This document shows positions 36,008-45,699 of a stretch of 64,000 nt of DNA, one piece after another (position 1 is the stretch's first letter; each line of letters starts with the position of its first letter). Made by a program: the position numbers and the translations under genes. Source of the DNA: Alkaliflexus imshenetskii DSM 15055 (GTDB taxonomy: Bacteria > Bacteroidota > Bacteroidia > Bacteroidales > Marinilabiliaceae); contig NZ_KI912105.1 in assembly GCF_000517065.1 (NCBI RefSeq), forward strand, positions 1,410,405 to 1,474,404. The letters run 5' to 3'. Below the pieces are notes generated by a model. The model ran no database searches. It was given only the letters and a program-made list of their open reading frames with translations, and was not told the origin of the DNA.

Positions 36008-36994
36008 TTATTCATTATAACATCTCCCCTCTACAAAATCGGTAAATGTGGGATTATAGGCATTATTAAAAATAATAATATCTAACGAGTTACTTTTTTG
36101 CAACAATGCAGTTCGGATGGGACAGAAATCTCTAAGTTTTGGATTACCCTGATTGGCTGCATTGTCATGCCCTCCAATAACTACTCTGCCGGTGATTGAG
36201 GCCAATCCGGAGAGCCCGTCAAACGACTCAAGGTTTTCATTGCCAACAACAGTTAATTGGTTGATGGTTTGAAGTGATGTAAGTCCTGAAAACGATATTA
36301 AAGCCCGGTTACCGCTAACATAAAGAGTCCCGTCAATGCTTTTAAGGTTATTAAAACCTTCAAAAGAGGTTAAACCGTTGTTGCTGTGAACCGAAAAACT
36401 GGTGATTTTCTTTACCTCTCCCAAGGAACTAAAATTTGTAAGCGAGGTATTTGAATTAACTGTCAGAGTTTGAAGATGCTCCCCTTTAAAACCGGCAAAA
36501 TCAGTAAACGATTCATTATGGCTTATAAGCAGATTTCCATTAAATGATGTTAGCCGATTTAAACCGGCAAGCGAAACAAGGGAATTATTGTCTGATATTA
36601 AAATATCCCGCCCAATTCGTTCAAGATTAACAAATCCATCGAACGACTGAATATCCGGATTATCTGTAACCATTAAATCTTTGCCAACTTCCTTTAAATT
36701 ACCAAGATCTTCAAGCGAGGTCAAAAAATAATTCCTCCTGATAACTAAGCTGCCGGCAACAAATTTCAATCTTTTTAAGGCCGATAAATCGGTAATAAAA
36801 TCACCACTGATAACCAAGTCGCCATTAACCGTTTTATGGTTAAAAGCATCAACTTCCCATTGTGTAGTAAGGAAAACATTTTCAGGGACATCATCTTTGG
36901 AGCAGGCACATAAAAATAGGAGAACGAGTAACCCTAGGCTAGAACGATCAACAAAAATATATTGGCAGTTATTGCGAAATCGAGTTTGGGGCAT
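36008..36994 (-). CDS. Lipoprotein with receptor L-domain-like leucine-rich repeats
   Basis: The 328-residue protein has a lipoprotein signal (LGLLVLLFLCAC, Cys31) followed by SKDD. The rest is about nine repeats of roughly 23 residues with the pattern L-x-x-I-x-x-x-L-x-I-x-x-N-x-x-L-x-S-F-x-G-L (GFVNLERIGRDILISDNNSL, GLTSLQTINQLTVVGNENLE), typical of the receptor L-domain type of LRR solenoid. It is probably displayed on the envelope and binds a partner. I chose the ATG at 36994 as it gives a normal signal length. It is the first gene of the lipoprotein group; 207 bases separate it from the next one. Confidence 0.78.
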   Translation of the reverse strand: MPQTRFRNNCQYIFVDRSSLGLLVLLFLCACSKDDVPENVFLTTQWEVDAFNHKTVNGDLVISGDFITDLSALKRLKFVAGSLVIRRNYFLTSLEDLGNLKEVGKDLMVTDNPDIQSFDGFVNLERIGRDILISDNNSLVSLAGLNRLTSFNGNLLISHNESFTDFAGFKGEHLQTLTVNSNTSLTNFSSLGEVKKITSFSVHSNNGLTSFEGFNNLKSIDGTLYVSGNRALISFSGLTSLQTINQLTVVGNENLESFDGLSGLASITGRVVIGGHDNAANQGNPKLRDFCPIRTALLQKSNSLDIIIFNNAYNPTFTDFVEGRCYNE

Positions 36995-37296
36995 TAGAGT
37001 CAGGTTAAGGTTATCTATTATCCGGGTCAATTATACTTTTTAATCAACCCAAATTCTTCACAAAAAAAATGACATAAAATAACAATATCAACATAAAAGC
37101 AAAATACTTGCATTTTTTTGATAAATCAAAATAAACTATAATTATTCAGAAACAAACTAACAACTCAGAAGTAGCAAAAAGCAATGAAATATTGGTGCGT
37201 ATTATTGCCCTAAGTCTAAATAATACATGGCTGCTATCAAATGATTTTGTTTTTAAACTAATATTTTGTTTTTTGCATATCACAAAATACTGAATA

Positions 37297-37746
37297 ATGA
37301 ACAACAAAAAAACTTCCGGCACTGTCATTCAATCATTTGCAGCAGCCTGGCTTATTACGCTAACACTATTTGCACTCTCGTTTGCCCTAAATATCAATGT
37401 GCCTGCCATTGTACAATATCTGTTGGGCGCTTTGATAATAGTGATTGCCATAGTTTTTGCCCGTGGAGGGTTTCATTATCTCGAAATTGATACGGAAGAT
37501 GATCTGTTTCGCATCAAGCACTTTAACCTGTTTCCCATGGGGCGTGAATACAAACGTATCCAAATAGAATGGGCCAGATATCACAGCTATGAAGTAAAAG
37601 AATTGATGGGAGGCCTATTTAAGTTTCTTTATGTATATGAACAGACAGCACGCGGCGTGGCTCGCTATCCGGCAGTTGGGCTTTCTGCTCTCAAAAAGAA
37701 CGAACAAGAGTCCATCATCAACTTCTTCAAGAAGATGGAAAAATAA
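37297..37746 (+). CDS. Hypothetical membrane protein
   Basis: I do not recognise this 149-residue protein. It has two adjacent hydrophobic segments (about residues 13-33 and 36-56, FAAAWLITLTLFALSFAL and AIVQYLLGALIIVIAIVFA) and then a basic, aromatic-rich cytoplasmic domain (EYKRIQIEWARYHSYEVKEL). The form resembles small PH-like membrane proteins, but the match is only by eye. It ends 30 bases before dprA in the same direction and may share its transcript. Confidence 0.65.
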   Translation: MNNKKTSGTVIQSFAAAWLITLTLFALSFALNINVPAIVQYLLGALIIVIAIVFARGGFHYLEIDTEDDLFRIKHFNLFPMGREYKRIQIEWARYHSYEVKELMGGLFKFLYVYEQTARGVARYPAVGLSALKKNEQESIINFFKKMEK

Positions 37747-37776
37747 TCATATCACCCGCCTCATCCTTATCCCGAC

Positions 37777-38895
37777 TTGGAACCTACCGAAAAATACCAG
37801 ATTGCCCTAAGCCTTATAAAAGGTATTGGCCCACGACTTACCCGAAATCTCATTGCCTATTTGGGTTCTGTAGAGGCTGTTTTCAACGAAAAAAACAGCT
37901 TTGAAAAAATTCCCGGAATAGGCCCGGCCATAGCCTGTCAAATTCGTGCCGGCATAAACAAAGAATTGATGGCGCGTGCCGAAAAGGAGCTGGAATTCAT
38001 CCACAAACACCAAGTAAAGCCAATCTTTTTTACTGATGCCGCCTATCCTAAGCGCCTTACGTTTTGCGACGACGCCCCACTTATGATATACGTAAAAGGA
38101 AATGCCAACCTCGACAGCACCAAAATCCTGAGTATTATCGGCACCCGGCGTCCTACCGACACAGGTCTCTCACTATGCGAAAAACTGATTGCTGACATTG
38201 CGCACCGCCACCCTGAAACGCTTATTATAAGCGGTTTGGCCTACGGTATTGATATTTGCGCACACAGAGCAGCACTGCGACATAACTTGTCTACCGTGGC
38301 GGTGATGGCACATGGCTTGGATCGCATTTACCCTGGTACCCATACCCATACAGCGCGCGAAATGATCACACAAGGGGGACTCATAACCGAATTTATGACA
38401 GGGACCAATCCCGACAAGCCCAATTTTGTGAGACGAAACCGCATTGTGGCCGGCTTGTGCGATGCTGTGGTTGTGATAGAGTCCGCAGTAAAAGGGGGCG
38501 CTCTGATAACTGCCGACATAGCTGCCAGCTATGGACGCGACGTTCTTGCATACCCGGGACGAGTGGGTGATGAGGCCTCGGGCGGATGCAACAAACTGAT
38601 AAAAACAAATATCGCCGCACTGATAGAATCTGTCGACGATTTGGAGTATGCCCTCGGATGGGAAAGCCAAGTCAATTCAGGCAAGCCAAAACAACCGACA
38701 CTTTTCAGTTCCCCTGAAACACCTGAAGAGAAAGCCATAATGGACATTCTGTTGGTGGAAAAAGAGATGAATCTAAATCTGCTGGCTCGGAGCTGTAACC
38801 TTCCGGTTGGCAAGGCTTCTGCAACACTTCTCGACCTGGAGTTTAAAGGCCTCGTGAAGAGCAGGCCTGGAGGAATATTCAAACTCAACACATAG
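37777..38895 (+). CDS. dprA: DNA-processing protein A
   Basis: The 372-residue protein loads RecA on incoming single-stranded DNA during natural transformation. An N-terminal helix-hairpin-helix region (LIKGIGPRLTRNLIAYLGS, FEKIPGIGPAIA) is followed by the Rossmann-like DprA domain (LSIIGTRRPTDTG, ISGLAYGIDICAH, AVMAHGLDRIYPGTH, NFVRRNRIVAGL) and a C-terminal winged helix (LLARSCNLPVGKASATLLDL). The start is a TTG, since no ATG or GTG lies between it and the upstream in-frame stop. No other competence gene is in the window. Confidence 0.95.
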   Translation: MEPTEKYQIALSLIKGIGPRLTRNLIAYLGSVEAVFNEKNSFEKIPGIGPAIACQIRAGINKELMARAEKELEFIHKHQVKPIFFTDAAYPKRLTFCDDAPLMIYVKGNANLDSTKILSIIGTRRPTDTGLSLCEKLIADIAHRHPETLIISGLAYGIDICAHRAALRHNLSTVAVMAHGLDRIYPGTHTHTAREMITQGGLITEFMTGTNPDKPNFVRRNRIVAGLCDAVVVIESAVKGGALITADIAASYGRDVLAYPGRVGDEASGGCNKLIKTNIAALIESVDDLEYALGWESQVNSGKPKQPTLFSSPETPEEKAIMDILLVEKEMNLNLLARSCNLPVGKASATLLDLEFKGLVKSRPGGIFKLNT

Positions 38896-38952
38896 TAGAT
38901 TATTTGAGATACTGCCTACGTTTAATTACGGAAAATTCTTGATACTGGGATC

Positions 38953-38999
38953 TTCCGGATAAGCTCTTCGAGCATCTATTTTTCGTTACATATCCGGAA
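38953..38999. other. Nested inverted repeats between dprA and the chemoreceptor-like gene
   Basis: TTCCGGATA (38953-38961) and TATCCGGAA (38991-38999) form a perfect 9-bp repeat around 29 bases that contain a smaller hairpin (GCTC-TTC-GAGC, 38963-38973). No T tract follows. It could be a folded RNA, an operator or a weak terminator; nothing decides between them. Confidence 0.45.
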
Positions 39000-39170
39000 A
39001 AGAGACGATGATTCGTTACAGCCTCATAACCCCTTTTCAAACTAACACACATCAAATAAGCAGATGTAATTGAAACAAAAACAGAAAGGTTCAGTATAAC
39101 TATTCCGGTGAATAAACAACACCAAAACAGATTGTAACATGATGCTAACGGTATCAACCCTGACCTGATT

Positions 39171-40787
39171 ATGACATTAAAATTACATCGGACAAGCACA
39201 CGTAAACTGCTGTTTCACATACCCCTTCTTCTGCTATTGTCAATCCCGTTTGCCAATGCAGCGGCAATGCCATTAGATCTTTTCTCAGCATTTTTTGTGG
39301 CATTAACTTACCTATCCAACTGTTTTGTTAGGCCACTTCTGCTTATTCTGGAAGCAAGGTCAAAAATTCTTGACTCGTTGAAACTACAGTATTATGTGTT
39401 TTTAAGTTACGCTGTGGTATTTATTTTTTTGGGTGGACTATCTTTTCCTATAACGGGCATCCTCGCTCAGAAACTGGATGAGTCTTGGTTTATATCAATG
39501 ATTGGATTTGCGCTTTCAGTTCTTTTACCCTACACGCTGCATGAATCTATTGACACAGTATATCAGGATTCGAAAAAATCATTCTTCACCAAAAACCATA
39601 AGGGGTACGATGTGATATATGCCAAGAAGAGGTTCGTTGCTGCTCTCTCGGTAACCATCACCAGCTTTTTATCCATTACAGCAATAGGATCAGCTCTGCA
39701 ACTTGGCACGTGGGTAATGACTCTTATGTTTCTGGCAATATCGGTAATTAACATCGCCAACCTGATTAAAATTGTGATGCCCCTGATACGTGCCACCATC
39801 TCATTTAATGAGTTTGATGTAGACCCGGAATTGAAAGATCTGTTTTCAGAAATCACCTTCTTTAACAAAGAGGAGCAAGACTCTGTCATCTTCAATAAAA
39901 AGTTTTATACCGAGAAGATAAACCAGACAATAGCAGAGATTGGCCTGATAACGGAACAAATCATTCCGGCCGGAATACACATACAGGAGAACTCTGGAAA
40001 GATAAAAAATGGTGTTACGCTACAATCGGAAGCCATCGAAAAAGTAGAAAGCGCCCTGGAATCCATGATTTTCAGCATCAAGCAAAACTACAGAAGTGCG
40101 CGGTTTGCACGTAAAATATCGGAGAAGGCGGTAGATATGGTTAACAAGATGACAGTGGCAAGCTGTGAAAGCCTCGACTCCATCGAAGCCATTACTCAAA
40201 AAATCAGAGTGATAAACGACATCTCGCACCAAACCAACATACTATCGCTTAATGCGGCCATGGAAGCGGCCAGAGCGGGAGAAGCCGGACGTGGATTTTC
40301 AGAGGTGGCAGCTCAGGTGAGACGCTTATCGGAACACACCCGGCATGTGGCTGAGGAGATTTTAAAACTCTCGGCAGACACCATACAATCTACCGAAAAG
40401 ACTCAAAAACTGGCCATGGGACTGGCTCCTGAAGTTCAAAATACTGCCAGTCTGCTTAAAGATGTAACCGAAGCCAACGAAAGTGAATCATCGAAGGACT
40501 CAACCGGCAACCTGAAAAAGGCTGTTTCGACCATCAAATCAATCATGAACGACAATGCTGCTCATGCCAATTCTCTGCAAACATGCCACCTGCATCTGAA
40601 TGAACAGGTAGGATTGCTAATGCGTGTAACCGACAGCCTGAGTCTGAAGGAGCAACAAATCTCACATCGTAAGAGCAAACTTCAGGTTTACAAAAAGCCC
40701 GTTTATGAAGAAGTCCCGCTTCAATCCAACGAAATGGAGATAACCTGGGACAAAGATTTCTCCGATGACAAAACGGAGGCCTTTTAA
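39171..40787 (+). CDS. Chemoreceptor-like protein with six membrane segments and MCP signalling domain
   Basis: The 538-residue protein has about six hydrophobic segments within residues 12-210 (for example LLFHIPLLLLLSIPFANAAA and TWVMTLMFLAISVINIANLI) and no large periplasmic sensor. After a linker comes a long coiled-coil MCP domain with the conserved tip at about 348-390 (VINDISHQTNILSLNAAMEA, ARAGEAGRGFSEVA). The tip binds CheA/CheW in known receptors. No HAMP domain or C-terminal CheR/CheB pentapeptide is obvious, and no che genes are in the window. It may sense membrane state or act in a non-flagellar pathway; this is inference. Confidence 0.85.
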   Translation: MTLKLHRTSTRKLLFHIPLLLLLSIPFANAAAMPLDLFSAFFVALTYLSNCFVRPLLLILEARSKILDSLKLQYYVFLSYAVVFIFLGGLSFPITGILAQKLDESWFISMIGFALSVLLPYTLHESIDTVYQDSKKSFFTKNHKGYDVIYAKKRFVAALSVTITSFLSITAIGSALQLGTWVMTLMFLAISVINIANLIKIVMPLIRATISFNEFDVDPELKDLFSEITFFNKEEQDSVIFNKKFYTEKINQTIAEIGLITEQIIPAGIHIQENSGKIKNGVTLQSEAIEKVESALESMIFSIKQNYRSARFARKISEKAVDMVNKMTVASCESLDSIEAITQKIRVINDISHQTNILSLNAAMEAARAGEAGRGFSEVAAQVRRLSEHTRHVAEEILKLSADTIQSTEKTQKLAMGLAPEVQNTASLLKDVTEANESESSKDSTGNLKKAVSTIKSIMNDNAAHANSLQTCHLHLNEQVGLLMRVTDSLSLKEQQISHRKSKLQVYKKPVYEEVPLQSNEMEITWDKDFSDDKTEAF

Positions 40788-40805
40788 TGCAGCATTCACC
40801 ATTTA

Positions 40806-43733
40806 TTACACCAGCGCATCAAATAAAATCTCAGCCGGATGCAATGCATCTCGACCGGTTCCATCTTTTATCTGATTACGACACGAGTGGCCGGATGTGA
40901 CCAGTGACACATCGGACGGTGTGTTCCGCACTTCGGGAAACAGCTTCAGATCACCAATGCGCATCGAGAGATTGTAATGCTTCTCTTCGTATCCAAAACC
41001 GCCGGCCATACCACAACAACCTGAAGGAATCTCCTCGGCGGTGTAGTTTTCGGGGAACGACAACACGCGCTTCAGCACCCCTGGTTTCGACAATGCCTTT
41101 TGGTGGCAGTGCACATGATACTTTATGGTTTTATGCTCAGCAGTAAAATCAGACCTTGAAATGCGGCCAGCTTCCATCTCCCTATCCAAAAATTCATCTA
41201 GCGTAAACGTGTGAGCAGCTATTTGTTCTGCAGCATTTCGTATTTCAGAGGGAACCAAATCGGGATACTCGTCCCTGAACGAAAGAATTGCCGCAGGCTC
41301 GATGCCCACAAGCGGCGTTTCAGAAGAAATTTTACCGTTAAGTCTGGATATGTTGGTACGTGCAATGCCTGCTGCCGCCCTCACAAACCCTTTGGAAATC
41401 TGCGTGCGCCCACTCTCCTTAACGGGAGCCAGAGCCACCTTATACCCCAACCGGTGAAGCAGCATCACCGTTTTAATGGCGATGTCACTGTCGTAAAAAT
41501 TTGAAAATTCATCGGCCACTATCCATACTTTCCCCCTATGGGTTGGATGTGTTGATTTGCCTTGCCTTCCGTACCATTTATCGAAACGCTGTTTGGCATA
41601 TTGAGGCAGCATACGCTCCTGACTGATACCGGCCAGCTTATTTATTCTCTGTCGGAACCAATTGGTGCGCATCACAGGATTAATGAAAAACCTGAATGGA
41701 AATACCAAACGATTTACCCGGGGCAAATTTGCCACCACGCGTTCAATAAAAGAGACGCCGGTGTTGTCGTGAACAAATTGCAAAAACTCGGCTTTTAGTC
41801 GCGCCATATCCACATTGGAGGGACACTCGCTTTTACAAGCCTTGCAACTCAGACACATATCAAGAACCTCAGACACATCATTGAATGTCAGCATGTCGAC
41901 TCCATTTTGCCCCTGCAGCCATGCCCGCAACACGTTGGCCCGACCCCTGGTAGAGTGCTTTTCCTGCCGTGTACCCATATAACTTGGACACATGGTGCCA
42001 CCACCCAAGCTGCTTCTGATACAATCAGCAGAACCGCTGCACCGCTCCGCAGCATGTAGCATACTGCCATCGGCTTTCCAGTTAAAAACCGGGTGCGCAA
42101 TGGCCTCCTGTTTCACTTCCAGATATCGGAACGAAGCATCCATAGGAGGTGTGGCGGTAATTTTACCAGGATTCAAAATTCCGGATGGGTCAAAGACTTT
42201 TTTCACCCGCTTCATCAACTCAAAATTGGCATCACCAACCATGAGCGGAATAAACTCTCCTCGCAGACGTCCATCGCCATGTTCGCCACTCAATGCCCCA
42301 TTGTATTTTTTCACTATGCGAGCGGTCTCCTCTCCTATTTTCCTGAAGAGTTTTACATCCTCCGGCTCTTTCAGATTGAGTACCGGCCTGATGTGTAGCT
42401 CACCTGACCCTACATGCGCGTGGTAAACACACGTTTTTCCATGACTCGCCAGCATGGCATCAATGTCGGCCACATAAGCCGGTAAATCCTCAACTCTTAC
42501 GGCCGTATCTTCGATGAGTGATACAGGACGCGCATCGCCAGGCATGTTGGACAATACGCCGAGACCAGCCTTTCGCAGTGACCACACACGTGATATCTCA
42601 TTTTCCTTAACGATGGGAAATGCATAACCCATGCCGAGTTTCTGCAACGATGCAATGGCTTCAAGCGCCAACCTTTCAGCACGCTCTATGTCTGGCGCTG
42701 AAAATTCTATGAGCAAAAGGGCCTCCGGACTTCCATCCAGAAAAAATCGGTTGTGACGCTGCGTAGGATTTTGTCGTGTTAACGCCAAAATGTGCTTATC
42801 CATCAATTCCACAGCATCAGGCTTATGGTTGAGAACCACTTCAATATTGGCTTCGAGTGCTTCCTGCAAGGAGCCAAAATGAGCACACAGCAACACCTGA
42901 TGCGGAGAAGGTTTCTCAACCAACGCCACTTTCACCGAAGTAATGAACATCAACGTACCTTCGGACCCGGCAATCAATTTGGATAAATTAAATAGCTCTC
43001 CTTCTTTCTTGAAAGGGGAAGTATCTAGCAACACATCAAGTGCATATCCTGAGTTACGGCGTTTTATATCGGGATGCGGAAACTCCTTTCGAATCTGCTT
43101 ACGCACGGGATTGTCAGTATAAATTTCGCGCATCAAACGGTAAATATCACCTTCATGGCCTTCTTCACGGCACTTCTTGTCGAACTCCCACTTCTGTACC
43201 GGCCTAAAAGTCACCTCATCGCCCGATGCCAGATATCCGGTAACCTCAATTATGTGGTCACGTGTGCTGCCATATATCATCGAATGGGAGCCACATGAAT
43301 TATTTGCCACCATTCCGCCTATGGTACATCGGCTTGACGTTGATGTCTCAGGCCCAAAAAAGAGATTGAAAGATGCTGCCTCCCGGTTTAAATCATCCAG
43401 CACAACACCCGGCTGAACTTCGGCCCAGCCCTCTTTCGCGTTGATTTCGATGATGCGGTTCATGTGTTGCGACACATCCACCACAAGCCCTTTGCCAACC
43501 ACCTGGCCGGCCAAAGATGTGCCTGCACCACGTGGTATTAGCGGAAGGTTATGCCTGGCCGCAAATCGCACAATCATTGAAACATCTGTGGTGTCGCGGG
43601 GTAGCACAACAGCCAGGGGCAACTCGCGGTAAACCGAGGCATCGGTAGCGTAAAGCGTTCGCGAAAGGTTGTCGGTAAGCACCTCACCTTTTATCAGATT
43701 ATCTAGTTCCCCAAAGGGGTACGGGTCGTCCAT
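40806..43733 (-). CDS. FAD-linked oxidase / iron-sulfur fusion (D-2-hydroxyacid dehydrogenase type)
   Basis: The 975-residue protein combines a GlcD-like FAD domain with a GlpC-like iron-sulfur part. Residues about 35-260 form FAD_binding_4 (LIPRGAGTSLAGQVVGKGLV, GGMVANNSCGSHSM), about 270-515 the FAD-oxidase C domain (HAHVGSGELHIRP, SGEHGDGRLRGEF), then two 4Fe-4S ligand groups (CSGSADCIR with CPSYMG, and MCLSCKACKSECPSNVDM) and a C-terminal CCG domain (CHQKALS, SGCCGMAGGFGYE). Such proteins oxidise D-lactate, glycolate or 2-hydroxyglutarate and pass electrons to the quinone pool. The substrate cannot be told. It is divergent from purK. Confidence 0.92.
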   Translation of the reverse strand: MDDPYPFGELDNLIKGEVLTDNLSRTLYATDASVYRELPLAVVLPRDTTDVSMIVRFAARHNLPLIPRGAGTSLAGQVVGKGLVVDVSQHMNRIIEINAKEGWAEVQPGVVLDDLNREAASFNLFFGPETSTSSRCTIGGMVANNSCGSHSMIYGSTRDHIIEVTGYLASGDEVTFRPVQKWEFDKKCREEGHEGDIYRLMREIYTDNPVRKQIRKEFPHPDIKRRNSGYALDVLLDTSPFKKEGELFNLSKLIAGSEGTLMFITSVKVALVEKPSPHQVLLCAHFGSLQEALEANIEVVLNHKPDAVELMDKHILALTRQNPTQRHNRFFLDGSPEALLLIEFSAPDIERAERLALEAIASLQKLGMGYAFPIVKENEISRVWSLRKAGLGVLSNMPGDARPVSLIEDTAVRVEDLPAYVADIDAMLASHGKTCVYHAHVGSGELHIRPVLNLKEPEDVKLFRKIGEETARIVKKYNGALSGEHGDGRLRGEFIPLMVGDANFELMKRVKKVFDPSGILNPGKITATPPMDASFRYLEVKQEAIAHPVFNWKADGSMLHAAERCSGSADCIRSSLGGGTMCPSYMGTRQEKHSTRGRANVLRAWLQGQNGVDMLTFNDVSEVLDMCLSCKACKSECPSNVDMARLKAEFLQFVHDNTGVSFIERVVANLPRVNRLVFPFRFFINPVMRTNWFRQRINKLAGISQERMLPQYAKQRFDKWYGRQGKSTHPTHRGKVWIVADEFSNFYDSDIAIKTVMLLHRLGYKVALAPVKESGRTQISKGFVRAAAGIARTNISRLNGKISSETPLVGIEPAAILSFRDEYPDLVPSEIRNAAEQIAAHTFTLDEFLDREMEAGRISRSDFTAEHKTIKYHVHCHQKALSKPGVLKRVLSFPENYTAEEIPSGCCGMAGGFGYEEKHYNLSMRIGDLKLFPEVRNTPSDVSLVTSGHSCRNQIKDGTGRDALHPAEILFDALV

Positions 43734-43912
43734 GAAACAAGGAGAATTGGTTATGGATGCTAAAATAGTAATTTATTTGCTTCAATGGCAAACCAAAAGC
43801 CATGAGGCCGAATTGGATATTCCCCGGCATTTTGTAATTTCGCAATTTACTTTTCGCCGGATTGGTGAGCCACCCCGGCAGGTTAATAAACCAATGACAT
43901 ATTTCGCAAACC

Positions 43913-45079
43913 ATGCAACAACTGGTCACCTCAGATTTTAAACTTGGAATTATAGCCGGCGGACAGCTTGGCAAAATGCTGGCACTGGCAGCAAGCAACT
44001 GGGATGTAAAAACCTATGTGCTCGACAACGACCCGCAATGCCCTGCCTCATCGTGCACCACCGGTTATGTCAAAGGCAGTCTCAACAGTTATGATGATGT
44101 CTATAACTTTGGAAAATCGGTTGACATGATAACCTTTGAGATTGAAAGCGTGAACGTGGATGCCCTCATCAGGTTGAAACAGGAAGGCGTAAAGATTTAT
44201 CCCGACCCCGAAGCACTGCGCATCATTCAGGATAAAGGACTTCAAAAACAATTTTTTGCCACGCACGACATACCTACCTCCGATTTCAACCTTTATGAAA
44301 GCAAAGAGTCGATTCTGGCGGCCATTGAAAAAGGGACAATAGCATTTCCTTTTGTTCAGAAATTGCGCACCGGTGGCTACGACGGCCGTGGCGTGGTGGT
44401 GGTTAAATCGGCCAACGACCTGACCAAGTTGCTCGAAGGCCCATCGGTCATCGAAGATTTGGTGGACATAGAGCGCGAAGTGTCGGTAATAGCTGCGCGC
44501 AATCTGAGCGGACAAGTGAACTGCTTTCCTCTGGTTGAAATGGAATTTAACGAAACTGCCAACCTTGTGGAATTACTCATCTGTCCTTCCACTGTAAGCG
44601 ATGCCATCGCCCAAAAAGCAGAAGAGATTGCCATCAAGCTAATTGATGCCTTTGGATTGTGCGGACTTCTGGCTGTGGAGATGTTTATAGACAAACAAGG
44701 CAATGTATGGGTTAATGAGGTTGCGCCGCGGCCTCACAACAGCGGACACCATACCATCGAAAGTATGGTGACATCGCAATACGAACAACTTTTGCGCGCC
44801 ATCTTTAACTTCCCATTGGGCAGCACCCGCCAAAAACTTCCGGCGGTGATGATTAACCTACTTGGAGAACCCGGACACGAAGGGCCGGTAAAATATGAGG
44901 GGTTACCTGAAAGTCTCGCTATCGATGGCGTTAAAGTACACCTCTACGGCAAGACCAAGACCATGCCCTATCGCAAAATGGGTCATGTAACCATCATCGC
45001 CCCAACCATTGAGCAGGCAAAAGAGAATGCCGAAAAAGTAAAACAACTTCTAAAAGTTAAATCATGGAAAAGCCAGTAG
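43913..45079 (+). CDS. purK: N5-carboxyaminoimidazole ribonucleotide synthase
   Basis: The 388-residue ATP-grasp enzyme carboxylates AIR to N5-CAIR using bicarbonate in purine synthesis. The N-terminal pre-ATP-grasp motif [18 protein letters not shown], the ATP-grasp core ([47 protein letters not shown]) and the C-terminal [19 protein letters not shown] are all in place. Its 3' end overlaps purE by 16 bases, so the two sequential enzymes are translated together. Confidence 0.96.
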   Translation: MQQLVTSDFKLGIIAGGQLGKMLALAASNWDVKTYVLDNDPQCPASSCTTGYVKGSLNSYDDVYNFGKSVDMITFEIESVNVDALIRLKQEGVKIYPDPEALRIIQDKGLQKQFFATHDIPTSDFNLYESKESILAAIEKGTIAFPFVQKLRTGGYDGRGVVVVKSANDLTKLLEGPSVIEDLVDIEREVSVIAARNLSGQVNCFPLVEMEFNETANLVELLICPSTVSDAIAQKAEEIAIKLIDAFGLCGLLAVEMFIDKQGNVWVNEVAPRPHNSGHHTIESMVTSQYEQLLRAIFNFPLGSTRQKLPAVMINLLGEPGHEGPVKYEGLPESLAIDGVKVHLYGKTKTMPYRKMGHVTIIAPTIEQAKENAEKVKQLLKVKSWKSQ

Positions 45080-45555
45080 TTAGCATCATAATGGGCTCGG
45101 ACTCCGACCTGCCGGTAATGCAACAAGCCCGAGACATCCTCATCGAGTTCAACGTATCTCACGAAATTACCATTGTGTCGGCGCACCGCACGCCGCAAAG
45201 GCTGTTCGAATTTGCCGAAAATGCCCACAAACGAGGCATTAAAGTGGTAATTGCCGGAGCCGGTGGTGCTGCCCATCTCCCCGGAATGGTAGCAGCCATC
45301 TCCCCACTGCCGGTGATTGGCGTACCTGTAAAATCATCTAATTCAATTGACGGATGGGATTCGGTGCTTTCAATTCTTCAGATGCCGGGCGGCGTGCCGG
45401 TGGCTACAGTAGCACTTAATGGCGCCAAAAATGCCGGACTGCTGGCTGTTCAAATTCTATCGGCCGGTAACGATGAGTTGCGAGACCGAATGATTGCCTA
45501 CAAAGAAAAACTCAACAGCGAGGTGATGGGCAAACTCGAGGGTTTTGCAAAATGA
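45064..45555 (+). CDS. purE: N5-CAIR mutase
   Basis: The 163-residue class I PurE shifts the carboxylate of N5-CAIR to give CAIR, directly after PurK. Signatures are [15 protein letters not shown], the catalytic SAHRTPQRL with His, and [14 protein letters not shown], followed by [20 protein letters not shown]. Length is normal. The start lies inside the end of purK. The AT-rich higBA module begins just after it. Confidence 0.96.
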   Translation: MEKPVVSIIMGSDSDLPVMQQARDILIEFNVSHEITIVSAHRTPQRLFEFAENAHKRGIKVVIAGAGGAAHLPGMVAAISPLPVIGVPVKSSNSIDGWDSVLSILQMPGGVPVATVALNGAKNAGLLAVQILSAGNDELRDRMIAYKEKLNSEVMGKLEGFAK

Positions 45556-45664
45556 AATTACGACGACAAGGAATTGATTTAATTATTTTGGATAATTTAA
45601 AATATGATGGGCTATTAACCCCAAAACAAACGCAGTTTTGTTCTGATTTTTTCCGAACTAAAAC

Positions 45665-45672
45665 TATCTTTG
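45665..45672 (+). promoter_or_regulatory. -7 element before the higBA module
   Basis: TATCTTTG matches TAnnTTTG exactly and lies 28 bases before the reconstructed higB start at 45700. A TTTTG at 45636-45640 is 24 bases upstream, longer than the usual spacing. Confidence 0.5.
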
Positions 45673-45699
45673 TAGTTGAACAATTATAAATATGGGAAT

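Noticed and set aside
38173-38670. 165-codon open frame antisense to dprA
   Set aside because: It is entirely opposite the conserved DprA domain and resembles no known protein.
45552-45689. A 45-codon frame whose ATG overlaps the purE stop
   Set aside because: No recognisable domain. It ends in the higBA promoter region, and the overlap with the stop can arise by chance from AAATGA.
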